The notes: a model not told the origin generated them from the letters alone. Shown: positions 46,246 to 54,597, counted from the stretch's first letter. The stretch: DNA of 64,000 nucleotides from Lacticaseibacillus rhamnosus (GCF_900636965.1 NZ_LR134331.1:2046001-2110000); one strand, 5' to 3'. Made by a program: numbers and translations.

Positions 46246-47633
46246 CTTGTTTTTCCTTTTCCTAACGCCTTTAACGCCTTAACGTTTACGACCACTTCTA
46301 TAATAGTGATTAAACTTAAAAGAGCAACGCTTGTAACTCCCCACTGCAAGAAATAATTGACATCAATCATCAACACGATTCCTATTAATGAAAGTAATAA
46401 CTGATTAAAATTTGCTTTTAGCGAAATATAACGTTGTATGTCTTTATATCGAATCGCAGCAACTAATAAAAAGCCCAGCATAGCTCCCAAGCCAGCCCCT
46501 TGAACTCCAAAACTCGGTATTAGTAATGAGTTGAAGAGAACATTGGAAATCATACCAAAAACTGTCGAGCTCATTATTGCACGAGTTCTCTTTGTCGCCA
46601 AATATAAAGTGCCTATAAAACTTGAGAAGTTTGCAAACACTGCTGCAATCAACAGAAGTGGGACCAGTTTCCATGATTCATAAAAGTCAGGAGCTACAAA
46701 AACACGCATCAAAGGCTTTAGAATAAACAGAATGCCCGATAAGGATATCATTGACAATGCGATATTTGCATTCAATATCTCCGAAAAAAAACTACTTCTA
46801 GGATTTTCTTGGTATTCTTCGACTGCTGAAATTTGCCACGCCTGTGTAAAGACATTGTAGAGAACATTTATAATCGTTGGAATTTTATTAGCAACTGCAT
46901 AGAGCCCGTTCGCAGAGAGCCCGACAATAGCAACGATAAAAAAACGGCTAGCATCATTTGTGAAAAACCACATGAACGCATTAGGTATCAAAGGAATGCT
47001 ATATTTCAATAAAGACCTAAGTATAGAGGTATCAAACTTCTTTACTGAAAAGAATCGCCACCCTCTTGATCCAAAAAAGGTTAAGCAAATGGAACTTAAC
47101 GCCGAAAAGATCAAAGCGCAAAAGTACCCGGTTACTCCCTGCTTCAAAACAGCTATTAAATAATATCCCGTCACAGCCATTATCAATGTCGAAAAAATGC
47201 CGTTAAACGCAAATAACTTCACATATTCTATAGCACGGATAAAATTCTGAAGCAATGCCTGTAGAATTACAAGTGTGAGGTATACAAGGATATAGCCACC
47301 ATTAGCAATATGGAAAAAACGAACTACTGGATACAGAAACAATAAAACTAGACTTACCGTAATTGTAAAAGTCAATCCGGTTGTAAAAATGGCTTGATCG
47401 TCTGATTCGTCATCCATCAAAAATCTAAAAACCGCATCCGCAATGCTCAGAGCGACAATTGGTGACAACATATTTACAGTAGTCGTAGCAAGATCGACTG
47501 TCCCAAATTGCTCAGTAGAAAGGTAATTCGTGAAAAGCGGAACCATTAAGAAAGTAATGAGTTTACTACCTAAATTTCCCACCGCGAAAATAGCCGAATT
47601 CCCCAGCAACTTTTTAGTCTTTTGTGTTGCCAT
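46242..47633 (-). CDS. wzx: Polysaccharide repeat-unit flippase
   Basis: A 463-residue membrane protein of the MATE/PST flippase superfamily with about 12-14 hydrophobic helices. The family N terminus is NSAIFAVGNLGSKLITFLMVPLFTNYLSTEQFGTVDL. It moves undecaprenyl-linked repeat units across the membrane. AAGGGGAG precedes the ATG at 47633. It lies early in the variable part of the locus, after wzd and wze. Confidence 0.92.
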   Translation of the reverse strand: MATQKTKKLLGNSAIFAVGNLGSKLITFLMVPLFTNYLSTEQFGTVDLATTTVNMLSPIVALSIADAVFRFLMDDESDDQAIFTTGLTFTITVSLVLLFLYPVVRFFHIANGGYILVYLTLVILQALLQNFIRAIEYVKLFAFNGIFSTLIMAVTGYYLIAVLKQGVTGYFCALIFSALSSICLTFFGSRGWRFFSVKKFDTSILRSLLKYSIPLIPNAFMWFFTNDASRFFIVAIVGLSANGLYAVANKIPTIINVLYNVFTQAWQISAVEEYQENPRSSFFSEILNANIALSMISLSGILFILKPLMRVFVAPDFYESWKLVPLLLIAAVFANFSSFIGTLYLATKRTRAIMSSTVFGMISNVLFNSLLIPSFGVQGAGLGAMLGFLLVAAIRYKDIQRYISLKANFNQLLLSLIGIVLMIDVNYFLQWGVTSVALLSLITIIEVVVNVKALKALGKGKTR

Positions 47634-47702
47634 TAAAGAAGCTCCCCTTTAAATCTTTCTAAACTTTTTCCAATATTGAACTCCAATACAGCCCAATTCT
47701 CT

Positions 47703-47861
47703 CTATCTTCTGCTGTTTCTGCATTGATCAAAAAGCAGCAAATTATTAGCAGGAGCATCGGCTTTTAACCTTCGCAACCACTTCCTGTAAGCTTCTCTGG
47801 TTATATCTTTATCAAATCTGTCTTGTGAAGTCGACTGAAAGCATATTTTGCAACGTGCCAT
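47703..47861 (-). CDS. Possible small ORF (52 aa) between wze and wzx
   Basis: A short frame starting MARCKICFQSTSQDRF and ending DQCRNSRR, with a CxxC pair at residues 4 and 7, basic and helical in the middle. A GGGGAAAGC segment lies just before the ATG, rather close. I recognise no family. The gap of about 375 bp between wzx and wze otherwise holds nothing, so this may be a real small protein, a decayed gene or chance. Confidence 0.25.
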   Translation of the reverse strand: MARCKICFQSTSQDRFDKDITREAYRKWLRRLKADAPANNLLLFDQCRNSRR

Positions 47862-48010
47862 GCTTTCCCCAAAAACAAAATATTTAGTAGCACGCTGTTA
47901 TGGTCGTACTTATCACCATTCGGTTGACACAATGTTATCAGTTAGCAACATATGCTTTCACCAATATCTAAAAAGGTCTTATAATCACTTTTGACAGTTA
48001 GAAGCGCATG

Positions 48011-48763
48011 CTATTTATTAGATTCGTTCCCGTATCCATAACCATAACCGTAACCGTATCCTCTGTCCCCGTGTTTGGCCTTTACCCGCTCTACTGATCC
48101 GAGAATTTTTGCGTTGGCTAACTTCAGAACTTCAACCGTACGTTTTAAGTCTCCCTTTAACGTTTTGCCCATATTGGCAACAACTACAACGCCATCAGTT
48201 TTAGGTACCAATACCTGCACATCCGAAACTGCCAAAACAGGCGGAGCATCTAGTACAATAATGTCATACTTTTCTCGCGCCCACTCTAACAAACCAGCCA
48301 TCCGCTTCGAATTAAGCAACTCTGAAGGATTCGGTGGTACCGGTCCAGATGTTATGATGCTCATGTTGTCTACAAACGTTTCTTCAACTACATCATCCGG
48401 CTTTTCTTTTCCAGTTAATACCGTTGTGACACCATCAAGATTTAAAGTTCTAAATGTCGCATGTACCGTTGGCCGACGCAAATCAGCATCGATCAGCAAC
48501 ACCTTTTTCCCAGCCTGAGCCCATGTAACTGCAACGTTCGCAGAAACTGTAGATTTACCTTCAGACATTGCCGAAGAGGTAAACATTACGACTTGACATT
48601 GATCAAGTGCTGCTCCGGCAAACTCAATGTTGGTTCGCACAGTCCGAAATTGTTCAGATACAACATGTTTAGGCTCTGCAAATGTCACCAACATAACACC
48701 ATTTTTTTGAGTCTCTTGATCTTCTTTATGTCTATGCAAAATTTTCTCTAATGAAAAATTCAT
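48011..48763 (-). CDS. wze: EPS tyrosine autokinase
   Basis: A 250-residue bacterial tyrosine kinase of the CpsD/CapB type, working with Wzd to control polymer length. The Walker A segment is TSSAMSEGKSTVSANVAVTWAQAGKKVLLIDADLRRPT, with Walker A' in LLIDADLRRP, and Walker B is IIVLDAPP. The C terminus is the expected Tyr cluster, here as tandem Tyr-Gly dipeptides (GDRGYGYGYGYGYGNESNK). GAGGAG precedes the ATG at 48763. It sits 18 bp after wzd. Dephosphorylation would be by Wzb. Confidence 0.94.
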   Translation of the reverse strand: MNFSLEKILHRHKEDQETQKNGVMLVTFAEPKHVVSEQFRTVRTNIEFAGAALDQCQVVMFTSSAMSEGKSTVSANVAVTWAQAGKKVLLIDADLRRPTVHATFRTLNLDGVTTVLTGKEKPDDVVEETFVDNMSIITSGPVPPNPSELLNSKRMAGLLEWAREKYDIIVLDAPPVLAVSDVQVLVPKTDGVVVVANMGKTLKGDLKRTVEVLKLANAKILGSVERVKAKHGDRGYGYGYGYGYGNESNK

Positions 48764-48781
48764 GTTTTTTCTCCTCAATAC

Positions 48782-49696
48782 TTAAACGCGTCTCCGGCTT
48801 CGTTGCGGAAAGCCCGTCGTTTCTGGTTCGGCTTCAGAATCAATAATCTTATTCTTTGACCGTGCAATAGCTTCATCCATATCATTCATCCGTTGCACAT
48901 AATTAACCAGTCCGAGATTTACAAGTCCTAGATCATTAGTTATAAAATCAATACTCTTAATTGTTTGATCTGTTAATTCTCGAATCAGACCGACAGTAAA
49001 TGCTAGAACCATACCTAAAATTAAACCAATTAAAGAAGCGATCTTTAGGTTAGGAGTGACAGGGGTCGGATCTGCCGTTGCCCGGGAGACAATAGAAACA
49101 TTCGAAACGCTCATAATCGAAGCAATTTTTGCTTTGAAGACTTTTGCAATCTCGTTGGCGACATCCTTTGCTCGTACAGGATCGGTATCACGAACATTCA
49201 CGGTAAAAACTTGAGAATTCTGAGCGTTGGAGACAGATATCATCTTGTCGAGATCGTCTTCACTGATATTTGCGTACTTTGCTGGTTTTAATTTGTATTT
49301 TGCCGGTTGCTCTTCTTTAACTACATAACGTTCACGAACGCCGGTAGCAGCATTATATCGTGTACCATAGACGGCTTTTTGTGCTTTTTTCACTTTGACA
49401 CGCCTTGGGCTCGTGAGATCATCAGCAACTTCTCTCAATATTACCGGTCGCGTAATGATGTCCTTATATGTATTAATAATTTGAATGTCAGCCTGTTGAG
49501 CATTTAGCTGCATATTTGGATTGTTGTCTTGCTTTCGGTTAACCAACATTGAGGTTGAAGCCGAATATTTTGGGGCAATAAATGTTTTCGCACCGAAATA
49601 TGCAATAAACATCCCCAATAGCCCGAGTAAAATCATTACAATAAAACTGTGCTTAAAAACGTTCCAAAGTCGTGCAAGGTCAATTTGCTCGTTCAT
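48782..49696 (-). CDS. wzd: EPS chain-length regulator / kinase activator
   Basis: A 304-residue polysaccharide co-polymerase (Wzz/CpsC family). Transmembrane helix 1 is near residues 17-37 and helix 2 near 219-240, with a large extracytoplasmic part between. A Lys-rich insert of about 45 residues (VKVKKAQKAVYGTRYN...KPAKYANI) lies in the external domain, and a proline-containing segment precedes TM2 (TADPTPVTPNLKIASLIG). It activates Wze and sets chain length. GGTGGGAAG precedes the ATG at 49696. First gene of the EPS operon. Confidence 0.93.
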   Translation of the reverse strand: MNEQIDLARLWNVFKHSFIVMILLGLLGMFIAYFGAKTFIAPKYSASTSMLVNRKQDNNPNMQLNAQQADIQIINTYKDIITRPVILREVADDLTSPRRVKVKKAQKAVYGTRYNAATGVRERYVVKEEQPAKYKLKPAKYANISEDDLDKMISVSNAQNSQVFTVNVRDTDPVRAKDVANEIAKVFKAKIASIMSVSNVSIVSRATADPTPVTPNLKIASLIGLILGMVLAFTVGLIRELTDQTIKSIDFITNDLGLVNLGLVNYVQRMNDMDEAIARSKNKIIDSEAEPETTGFPQRSRRRV

Positions 49697-50493
49697 TAAT
49701 TCTTCCCACCTAATCCCATCTTATATAATTCATCCTACTCATGTGAAGCTAGTCAAAACTTCTCAACAAAATACTACTGCATTCATGTAAAAAGAGCTTT
49801 GAAAATTCCACTCCCAAGCATAATACCCTAGTTTGTGCTTTCAAGTCTACCCGTCTTTTTAGCTTTAAGCAATTCATCCTTAACTTGGTGACAGCTTATT
49901 TCCTTGCCATCTTCCTTGATGAAGCCATACCTACAGTTTGTAAAACTTTTATTACATTATCTTTACAATTTTGGGTACTTCCACTCGCCAAATGAAGTGT
50001 AACAATGAACACCAATCAAGAAGGAACAGTTTACCGGTGTTAAAAACTAAGATTTCGACCTTATGATTTAAAACTTCAGCCTCCTCTCTGGGGCCATGGA
50101 TAGACCTCAGCGGAGTTCCGGTCTCACGCTTCTACAAAGATATTCAGGGAGAACTGTCTGTGCTTCCTAAACGTGTACGTAATTGAAGTGATGAAAGGTC
50201 GCAATATCTTCTTCGCTTTCGCCAGTGAGTCGATGTGTCATGCTCAGTGTCGTTAAACCGGTCTTAGGTCATGATGGTATCATCTTTCTTGTTGTTTCGA
50301 TGCCTCAAGAATAGGTATTCATGGCCGACTTTATTAAAAAGGTATCATTGAATTGATCTAGCCAAAACGGCGGTGCACCTTAATTTTAAATCCGGCCAGA
50401 TGAAGTCCTGCCTGAATGACCTTAATTTGTAATCAGCTTTTTACTAATTTTAGTTTAGAATAAGGGTATGTAATTTTTGGAGGTTTGTCAGAA
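49697..50493. other. Long intergenic region upstream of the EPS operon
   Basis: About 800 bp with no supported gene. It must carry the wzd promoter; TTGACT is visible at about 49751 (minus), but no -10 is correctly spaced. A segment near 50110-50145 (GTCTCACGCTTCTACAAA) weakly resembles the outer arm of the long-hairpin repeat. A TAGAAT -10 near 50456 may serve the SGNH gene. Confidence 0.4.
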
Positions 50494-51219
50494 ATGAAGA
50501 ATAAAAGCGGCTTACGCTTGCGTGATATCATACTATGCATCGCCTTGGGCCTCGTCATTGCCGGTGTTGGAGGTTATTTCTACTTCCGCCATTTCCAATC
50601 CGAGCAGGCGATCGCAGTTAATCAGCAAACGCGTCAGAAGATTAAGAAAGATTCCAAGGCTAAGGTTAAGAAAGAAAAGGTTTTGAATCAGTATCGCCTT
50701 TATGGCCTGACCGACAGCGAAATCAGTGCCGCCAAGACGTTACCAGTGACTGCCATTGGTGATTCGGTGATGTTGGGGAGTTCGGCTTATTTGAAGGTGC
50801 TTTTCCCGCAGATGTCGATTGATGCTGAGGTTGGCCGGCAAGTACAGGCGGCTCCGGCGATTATTGATCAGTTGAAGTCGAGTGGGAAGTTGAAGGATAC
50901 CGTTGTCATTAGTCTGGGGACGAATGGACCGATGACGGAAGCTGACATTAATGGCATTTTGGATCAGTTGGGGAGTAATCGCCAGGTTTTCTGGGTGACA
51001 GCTTATGCCCCTGGGAAGGCTTGGATTGATCCGGTTAACAAGTTGATTCACGCCGCTGCTAAGACGCATGCAAATCTGCATGTGGTGGATTGGTATTATC
51101 TGGCGGGCGGTAACGATGATTGGTTTGCCGATGATGGTGTGCACCCTAATGACGCAGGACGCGTGCATTATTACACGCTGATTGCCAAGGATGTCATGAA
51201 GACACTTGATAAGAAGTAG
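50494..51219 (+). CDS. Membrane-anchored SGNH-domain protein (OatA C-terminal-like)
   Basis: A 241-residue protein: one N-terminal transmembrane helix (about residues 10-32), a Lys-rich spacer, then an SGNH hydrolase/esterase domain. Block I is IGDSVMLGSS (catalytic Ser), GTNG supplies the Asn, and DGVHPNDAGR the Asp-His pair. This resembles the C-terminal domain of OatA-type O-acetyltransferases but without the multipass acyltransferase-3 part. GGAGG lies ten bases before the ATG at 50494. Beside the EPS locus, it could acetylate or deacetylate wall or EPS sugars. The codons differ from neighbours in favouring TTG and AAG. Confidence 0.85.
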   Translation: MKNKSGLRLRDIILCIALGLVIAGVGGYFYFRHFQSEQAIAVNQQTRQKIKKDSKAKVKKEKVLNQYRLYGLTDSEISAAKTLPVTAIGDSVMLGSSAYLKVLFPQMSIDAEVGRQVQAAPAIIDQLKSSGKLKDTVVISLGTNGPMTEADINGILDQLGSNRQVFWVTAYAPGKAWIDPVNKLIHAAAKTHANLHVVDWYYLAGGNDDWFADDGVHPNDAGRVHYYTLIAKDVMKTLDKK

Positions 51220-51370
51220 GTTTTTGGGCGTTAGGATCACTTGAAAGCTACAGTGGTACCAAAAGCTCCAGCCAAGTTAAAAAAAAACCGATTTGATGGC
51301 TTCTTTTACATAGGTCACTGACTCGGTGTTTATTTGCATGCTTCGAAGAGTCGAAAACCCGCTTGTCCAA

Positions 51371-51397
51371 TCCGATAGTCTAAAAACTAGACTTTCG
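51371..51397. repeat. 27-bp hairpin repeat, copy 1
   Basis: Matches copy 2 at 51525-51551 except for one base. Both read CCGAWAGTCTAAAAACTAG then ACTTTCG and fold into an imperfect AGTCTA/TAGACT stem. Confidence 0.7.
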
Positions 51398-51485
51398 CGG
51401 TTAATCGATCATCCCTTTTTTCGATCTCCTCCAATCGCTATTGTCAACATTGCGTTTCGATAGATCAGCTGCAACCAAGCGTATC

Positions 51486-51518
51486 AAAAAAGCGCCCCCA
51501 AACCATCGAGGAGACGCT
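51486..51518 (-). terminator. Terminator of queT
   Basis: Stem AGCG-C-CCC/GGaG-CGCT with a loop of about 10 nt. U6 follows on the minus strand. Confidence 0.6.
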
Positions 51519-51524
51519 CACAGA

Positions 51525-51551
51525 TCCGAAAGTCTAAAAACTAGACTTTCG
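51525..51551. repeat. 27-bp hairpin repeat, copy 2
   Basis: CGAAAGTCTA/TAGACTTTCG stem with an AAAAC-type loop, 16 bp past the queT stop. It is the better-paired of the two copies, separated by 154 bp. Confidence 0.7.
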
Positions 51552-51567
51552 CAATTTAACTTACAAA

Positions 51568-52068
51568 TCACTTATCCAAGTCCACAAACCGTGTCAGCAC
51601 CATCATCACAGCGCCACCGACCGCCATTGAAATAGCTTCGCCTAGTGCAATGGTGCCGTATGTTGGCCAAAATGGTACCTTGCTGAGCACGACCAGCTCA
51701 CCGGCGACGGTAAACATTGAGAGGGCAAATAAGACGCCCATGATGGCAAATTTAGCCCATTTTTGGTGGACGAACTTAGCGAGCCAGCGACTGAGCAGGA
51801 TGAAGGCCAAGGTGCCGATTGTGCCGATGGGGACGTCGAGAATGGCGGTTGGTGAGGCTAAATTGGCCAAAAAAACACCCAACGTAACCGCCCAGACGTA
51901 CCGACGATTGAAGAGCGCCGTGTAGTTGAGCATCTCGGAGAACCGGACTTGAACGATCCCAAAGCTTAATGGACTAAGCATGAGGGTCATCACCACATAG
52001 ATGGCGGCGACAATGGCGGTTTTGGCGAGACTGACGATTGAACGATGGGTCATAGATGTTGTTTGCAT
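51568..52068 (-). CDS. queT: Queuosine-precursor ECF transporter S component
   Basis: A 166-residue QueT-family membrane protein with five or six hydrophobic helices. The N-terminal MTLMLSPLSFGIVQVRFSEMLNYTALF and the internal LGVFLANLASPTAILDVPIGTIGTL are family landmarks. It binds a queuosine precursor (preQ1/preQ0) for import with the shared ECF module, whose genes are not in this window. A preQ1-II riboswitch directly before the gene supports the substrate. Single gene. Confidence 0.92.
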   Translation of the reverse strand: MQTTSMTHRSIVSLAKTAIVAAIYVVMTLMLSPLSFGIVQVRFSEMLNYTALFNRRYVWAVTLGVFLANLASPTAILDVPIGTIGTLAFILLSRWLAKFVHQKWAKFAIMGVLFALSMFTVAGELVVLSKVPFWPTYGTIALGEAISMAVGGAVMMVLTRFVDLDK

Positions 52069-52071
52069 ATT

Positions 52072-52130
52072 GTTTCTCCTTTGTGGCTTTGCCAGTAATA
52101 ACGACGATCAAAGGAAATAAGTATCGTCGT
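52072..52130 (-). promoter_or_regulatory. PreQ1-II riboswitch
   Basis: Minus strand: stem P1 ACGACGAT/ATCGTCGT (52123-52130 with 52101-52108). The loop carries TCCTTTG (52109-52115), which pairs perfectly with CAAAGGA of the ribosome binding region (52077-52083) as a pseudoknot. A small GGC-AAA-GCC hairpin (52085-52093) lies between. This is the COG4708/preQ1-II architecture, which hides the Shine-Dalgarno site when preQ1 is bound. Confidence 0.85.
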
Positions 52131-52184
52131 GGAAGCGCGCGGGGCGGTTCCGATTCAGTTAATAGTTCTTACAATGTTTCCAGT

Positions 52185-52898
52185 TTACTTTTCCAACCAA
52201 CCGCCGTCAATAGGAATCACGGTGCCGTGGATGTAGTCGGCCGCGTCACTGGCTAGGAAAAGTGTGAGTTGGGCGACTTCTTCCGGCTTGGCCCAACGTT
52301 TGGCTGGCGTTTCTTTTGCGACCCAGGCGGCCATTTTACCATCACCGGCGAAATCTGCTGCGTTCATGGGCGTGTTGATGGCGCCGGGTGCAAGGGCGTT
52401 GGCGCGGATACCTTGGGCAGCGTAGTCTAGATCCAGTTGCTTGGTTAGGCCGATGACCGCGTGCTTGGCGGCAGTATACGCTACGCCGCCGCCACCGCTA
52501 ACGAAACCGGCAATGGAACTCATGTTGACGAAGACGCCGTGACCACGTGCCAGCATTCCCGGCAGCAGTGCCTTAATCATCAGGAATTGGCTGGTGAGGT
52601 CGACGTTGAGAATATGCTGCCATGTAGCCAAATCGGTTTCGGCAACGGTTTTATAGCCATCCAAAATGCCTGCTGTGTTGCAGACAATGTCCGGCGTATA
52701 ATCAGCGGCAAGCTTCCTTCCTGTCTCTGGATCGCTCACATCGGCCTGAATTGCGACGGTCACGCTAGTCATTGGTTGCAAGTCGACACCAATCACCTGG
52801 GCGCTGGCCGCTTTAAAAGCCGCCGCCTGCGCAGCCCCAATTCCTGATGCCGCCCCGGTTACGACCACAGTCTGGCCGCTAAAATCAAACCGGTTCAT
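52185..52898 (-). CDS. Short-chain dehydrogenase/reductase
   Basis: A 237-residue classical SDR. TGAASGIG (about residues 13-20) is the cofactor motif, NTAGI the NNAG-type motif, and MSSIAGF carries the catalytic Ser. YTAAKHAV supplies Tyr and Lys, followed by NALAPGAINTPM. It resembles FabG-type 3-oxoacyl reductases, but the substrate is unknown. Its ATG overlaps the stop of the upstream DUF2829 gene as ATGA, so the two are translationally coupled. Confidence 0.88.
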   Translation of the reverse strand: MNRFDFSGQTVVVTGAASGIGAAQAAAFKAASAQVIGVDLQPMTSVTVAIQADVSDPETGRKLAADYTPDIVCNTAGILDGYKTVAETDLATWQHILNVDLTSQFLMIKALLPGMLARGHGVFVNMSSIAGFVSGGGGVAYTAAKHAVIGLTKQLDLDYAAQGIRANALAPGAINTPMNAADFAGDGKMAAWVAKETPAKRWAKPEEVAQLTLFLASDAADYIHGTVIPIDGGWLEK

Positions 52899-53119
52899 AC
52901 GTCCACGAGCTGCCAATCTTCGGCCAGAATGTCACAGTCGGTCGGGGACCACAAGCTGAAGGCCTCATCAGCGGTTTTGATCAGAAAATAAGGATTCAGG
53001 GTGTCGCCTTCGAACTTACCCTCCGGAACCAGTTGAACATACAACTCGGTACCTTCCCAGCCAGTACGAACGGCTTTTTTGCCTTCTTTTAGCGCTGGCA
53101 AAACGGCTTCAAATGTCAT
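52895..53119 (-). CDS. DUF2829 / Tad2-like small protein
   Basis: A 74-residue protein matching the DUF2829 pattern: TFEAVLPALKEGKKAVRTGW, then NPYFLIKTADEAFSLWSPT, then DILAEDWQLV. The same fold is that of Tad2, phage proteins that sequester signalling nucleotides made by Thoeris defence; chromosomal and prophage members are common in Firmicutes and mostly unstudied. The ATG at 53119 has GGAGG about ten bases upstream; a GTG two codons earlier is the alternative. Coupling to an SDR gene is a non-phage context. A role in defence is not shown. Confidence 0.78.
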   Translation of the reverse strand: MTFEAVLPALKEGKKAVRTGWEGTELYVQLVPEGKFEGDTLNPYFLIKTADEAFSLWSPTDCDILAEDWQLVDV

Positions 53120-53319
53120 TGTCACTTTTCCTCCTTTATAAGATGACCCAGCATGTTCACAGTGTTACTCGCGAAGGCCTGTGTCATCGTTGCGGTTAAT
53201 TCAGCGCACTTAGTATACGCGATTTTTCTGCCTGCGAACAGTCTTAACCACATGCAGATTTTCAAAATTCGCGCCGGATTCCGCTAATTGGCCGCAAGTA
53301 TAACTTTTCCGAAAACATT

Positions 53320-53359
53320 AAAACGGCTCTAAAGACAAAGTGTCTCTAGAACCGTTTTT
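53320..53359. terminator. Terminator of the XRE-type gene
   Basis: Stem AAAACGG-TCTA-AGACA/TGTCT-TAGA-CCGTTTT with A and T runs on the two sides; it can act in both directions. Confidence 0.8.
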
Positions 53360-53399
53360 GCACTTATTGGCAACCGCCGCAAGTTCGCCTACGACACGC

Positions 53400-53714
53400 T
53401 CAGAGATTAATCACCTGCATGAGTACCTCGGAGACGTGTGCGCGTTCGTTTTCCGGCAACCGCGTTAAATACTTAACCAACGCCAACGTATTGATATCGC
53501 TCATTTCCGGGGCGATAAAGAAATCACCCACCTGCATGTCGAGTGCCCGCGCAATGTCAGTCAGCTTCTTGACGCTGATATTGTTGACATCACCACGCTC
53601 CATGCGGGATATGAGACTGACTGAAACCCCAGAGCGTTCGGCCAGTTTTTCAATGGTTAAGTTCATACTGCGGCGTTGTTGGTGCACTAATTTGCCGATA
53701 TTATCTAACATCAT
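53400..53714 (-). CDS. XRE-family transcriptional regulator
   Basis: A 104-residue DNA-binding protein with an N-terminal HTH_3 domain (residues about 7-62): LTIEKLAERSGVSVSLISRMERGDVNNISVKKLTDIARALDMQVGDFF. A short helical C-terminal part (LPENERAHVSEVLMQV) follows and may mediate dimer formation. The start at 53714 has GAGG upstream; ATG ATG is doubled, and a GTG lies three codons earlier. No adjacent partner or phage genes, so its targets are unknown. Confidence 0.87.
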   Translation of the reverse strand: MMLDNIGKLVHQQRRSMNLTIEKLAERSGVSVSLISRMERGDVNNISVKKLTDIARALDMQVGDFFIAPEMSDINTLALVKYLTRLPENERAHVSEVLMQVINL

Positions 53715-53930
53715 GTTCCCCACCTCTAATGTGCGGCGTTATGCTTTAACATTAAATGAAACGTCCGACCATCAAAAGATTTTATAATATTATTTAATAA
53801 TCCAAAGACGGCCTATTGTCACACAACGCCGGTGCAAGACCCCACATTAACTAACCATTTCACTTCTCAGTATCATTGTAAGCGCTCGCCTTGCGAAAGT
53901 GCCAAATATTGGCTTGATAATTTTTTTAAT

Positions 53931-53960
53931 AAAAAACAATGCCGGGTGGGTGGCATTGTT
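53931..53960 (-). terminator. Terminator of the histidine phosphatase gene
   Basis: Stem AACAATGCC/GGCATTGTT with an 8-nt loop and U6 on the minus strand. The stem begins at the stop codon. Confidence 0.75.
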
Positions 53961-54597
53961 ACTTGGTTTGATATTCACTTGGTACAAAAGCCCACAGCGT
54001 GCCGCGGGTAAATTGTTCCCCGTCGTCTGTATCCAATTCACTGATGCTGTTGTTAGGCGGCATGGTCATCTCATCACGCGCATCGTCCAACTCGGCGCCT
54101 AGATAAGTGCTCATTAGCAGCATGCCCAACAATCCATGGGCCACCACGAGCACCTTACCATCCGGATGTTGCTGATAAATGCCGGCAATAGCACGGCGCC
54201 CACGATTTAAGGCCTCAGCGAAGGATTCAGCGCCAATCCGCTTATAATCAAACTCAGCAAGATGGTGATAGTAATTATCAATTTGCGGATCGTCTTGCAC
54301 GGAAGCAAGTGGCTGCCCGTCCCAATCGCCTAAATCGACTTCCCGTAAATCCCGTACCGTCACGATCGCCGGCTGGGCTACCTTGCTTTGCGCCACGATC
54401 AATTCAGCGGTGGTTTGCGCCCGCGGCATCGGACTGGCGTAAATACCGGCAAAACCGGTCGTAGCAAAATACCGTCCAACTGCCTCCGCGCCTGCCCGGC
54501 CAGCCGGAGTCAGCGGCGTATCCGTCCGCCCGCCATTGAACCGCCGCGCCAAATTGGTCTCCGTCTGCCCATGGCGCACAAAATAAAACTTGGTCAT
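53959..54597 (-). CDS. Histidine phosphatase (phosphoglycerate mutase-like)
   Basis: A 212-residue protein of the histidine phosphatase superfamily. The phospho-histidine motif FVRHGQTETN is at residues about 6-15, the second catalytic region is YASPMPRAQTTAEL, and the late catalytic His is in VVAHGLLGMLL. The family includes broad phosphatases such as PhoE and GpmB-like proteins. Although often labelled phosphoglycerate mutase, glycolytic activity is unlikely to be its job. The ATG at 54597 is favoured by the RHG spacing; a GTG four codons earlier lies closer to the AGGAG site. Confidence 0.88.
   Translation of the reverse strand: MTKFYFVRHGQTETNLARRFNGGRTDTPLTPAGRAGAEAVGRYFATTGFAGIYASPMPRAQTTAELIVAQSKVAQPAIVTVRDLREVDLGDWDGQPLASVQDDPQIDNYYHHLAEFDYKRIGAESFAEALNRGRRAIAGIYQQHPDGKVLVVAHGLLGMLLMSTYLGAELDDARDEMTMPPNNSISELDTDDGEQFTRGTLWAFVPSEYQTK

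Noticed and set aside
50085-50150. Possible extra copy of the long-hairpin repeat
   Set aside because: Only a short outer-arm resemblance (CACGCTTCTACAAA) and no core or pairing, so not counted as a copy.
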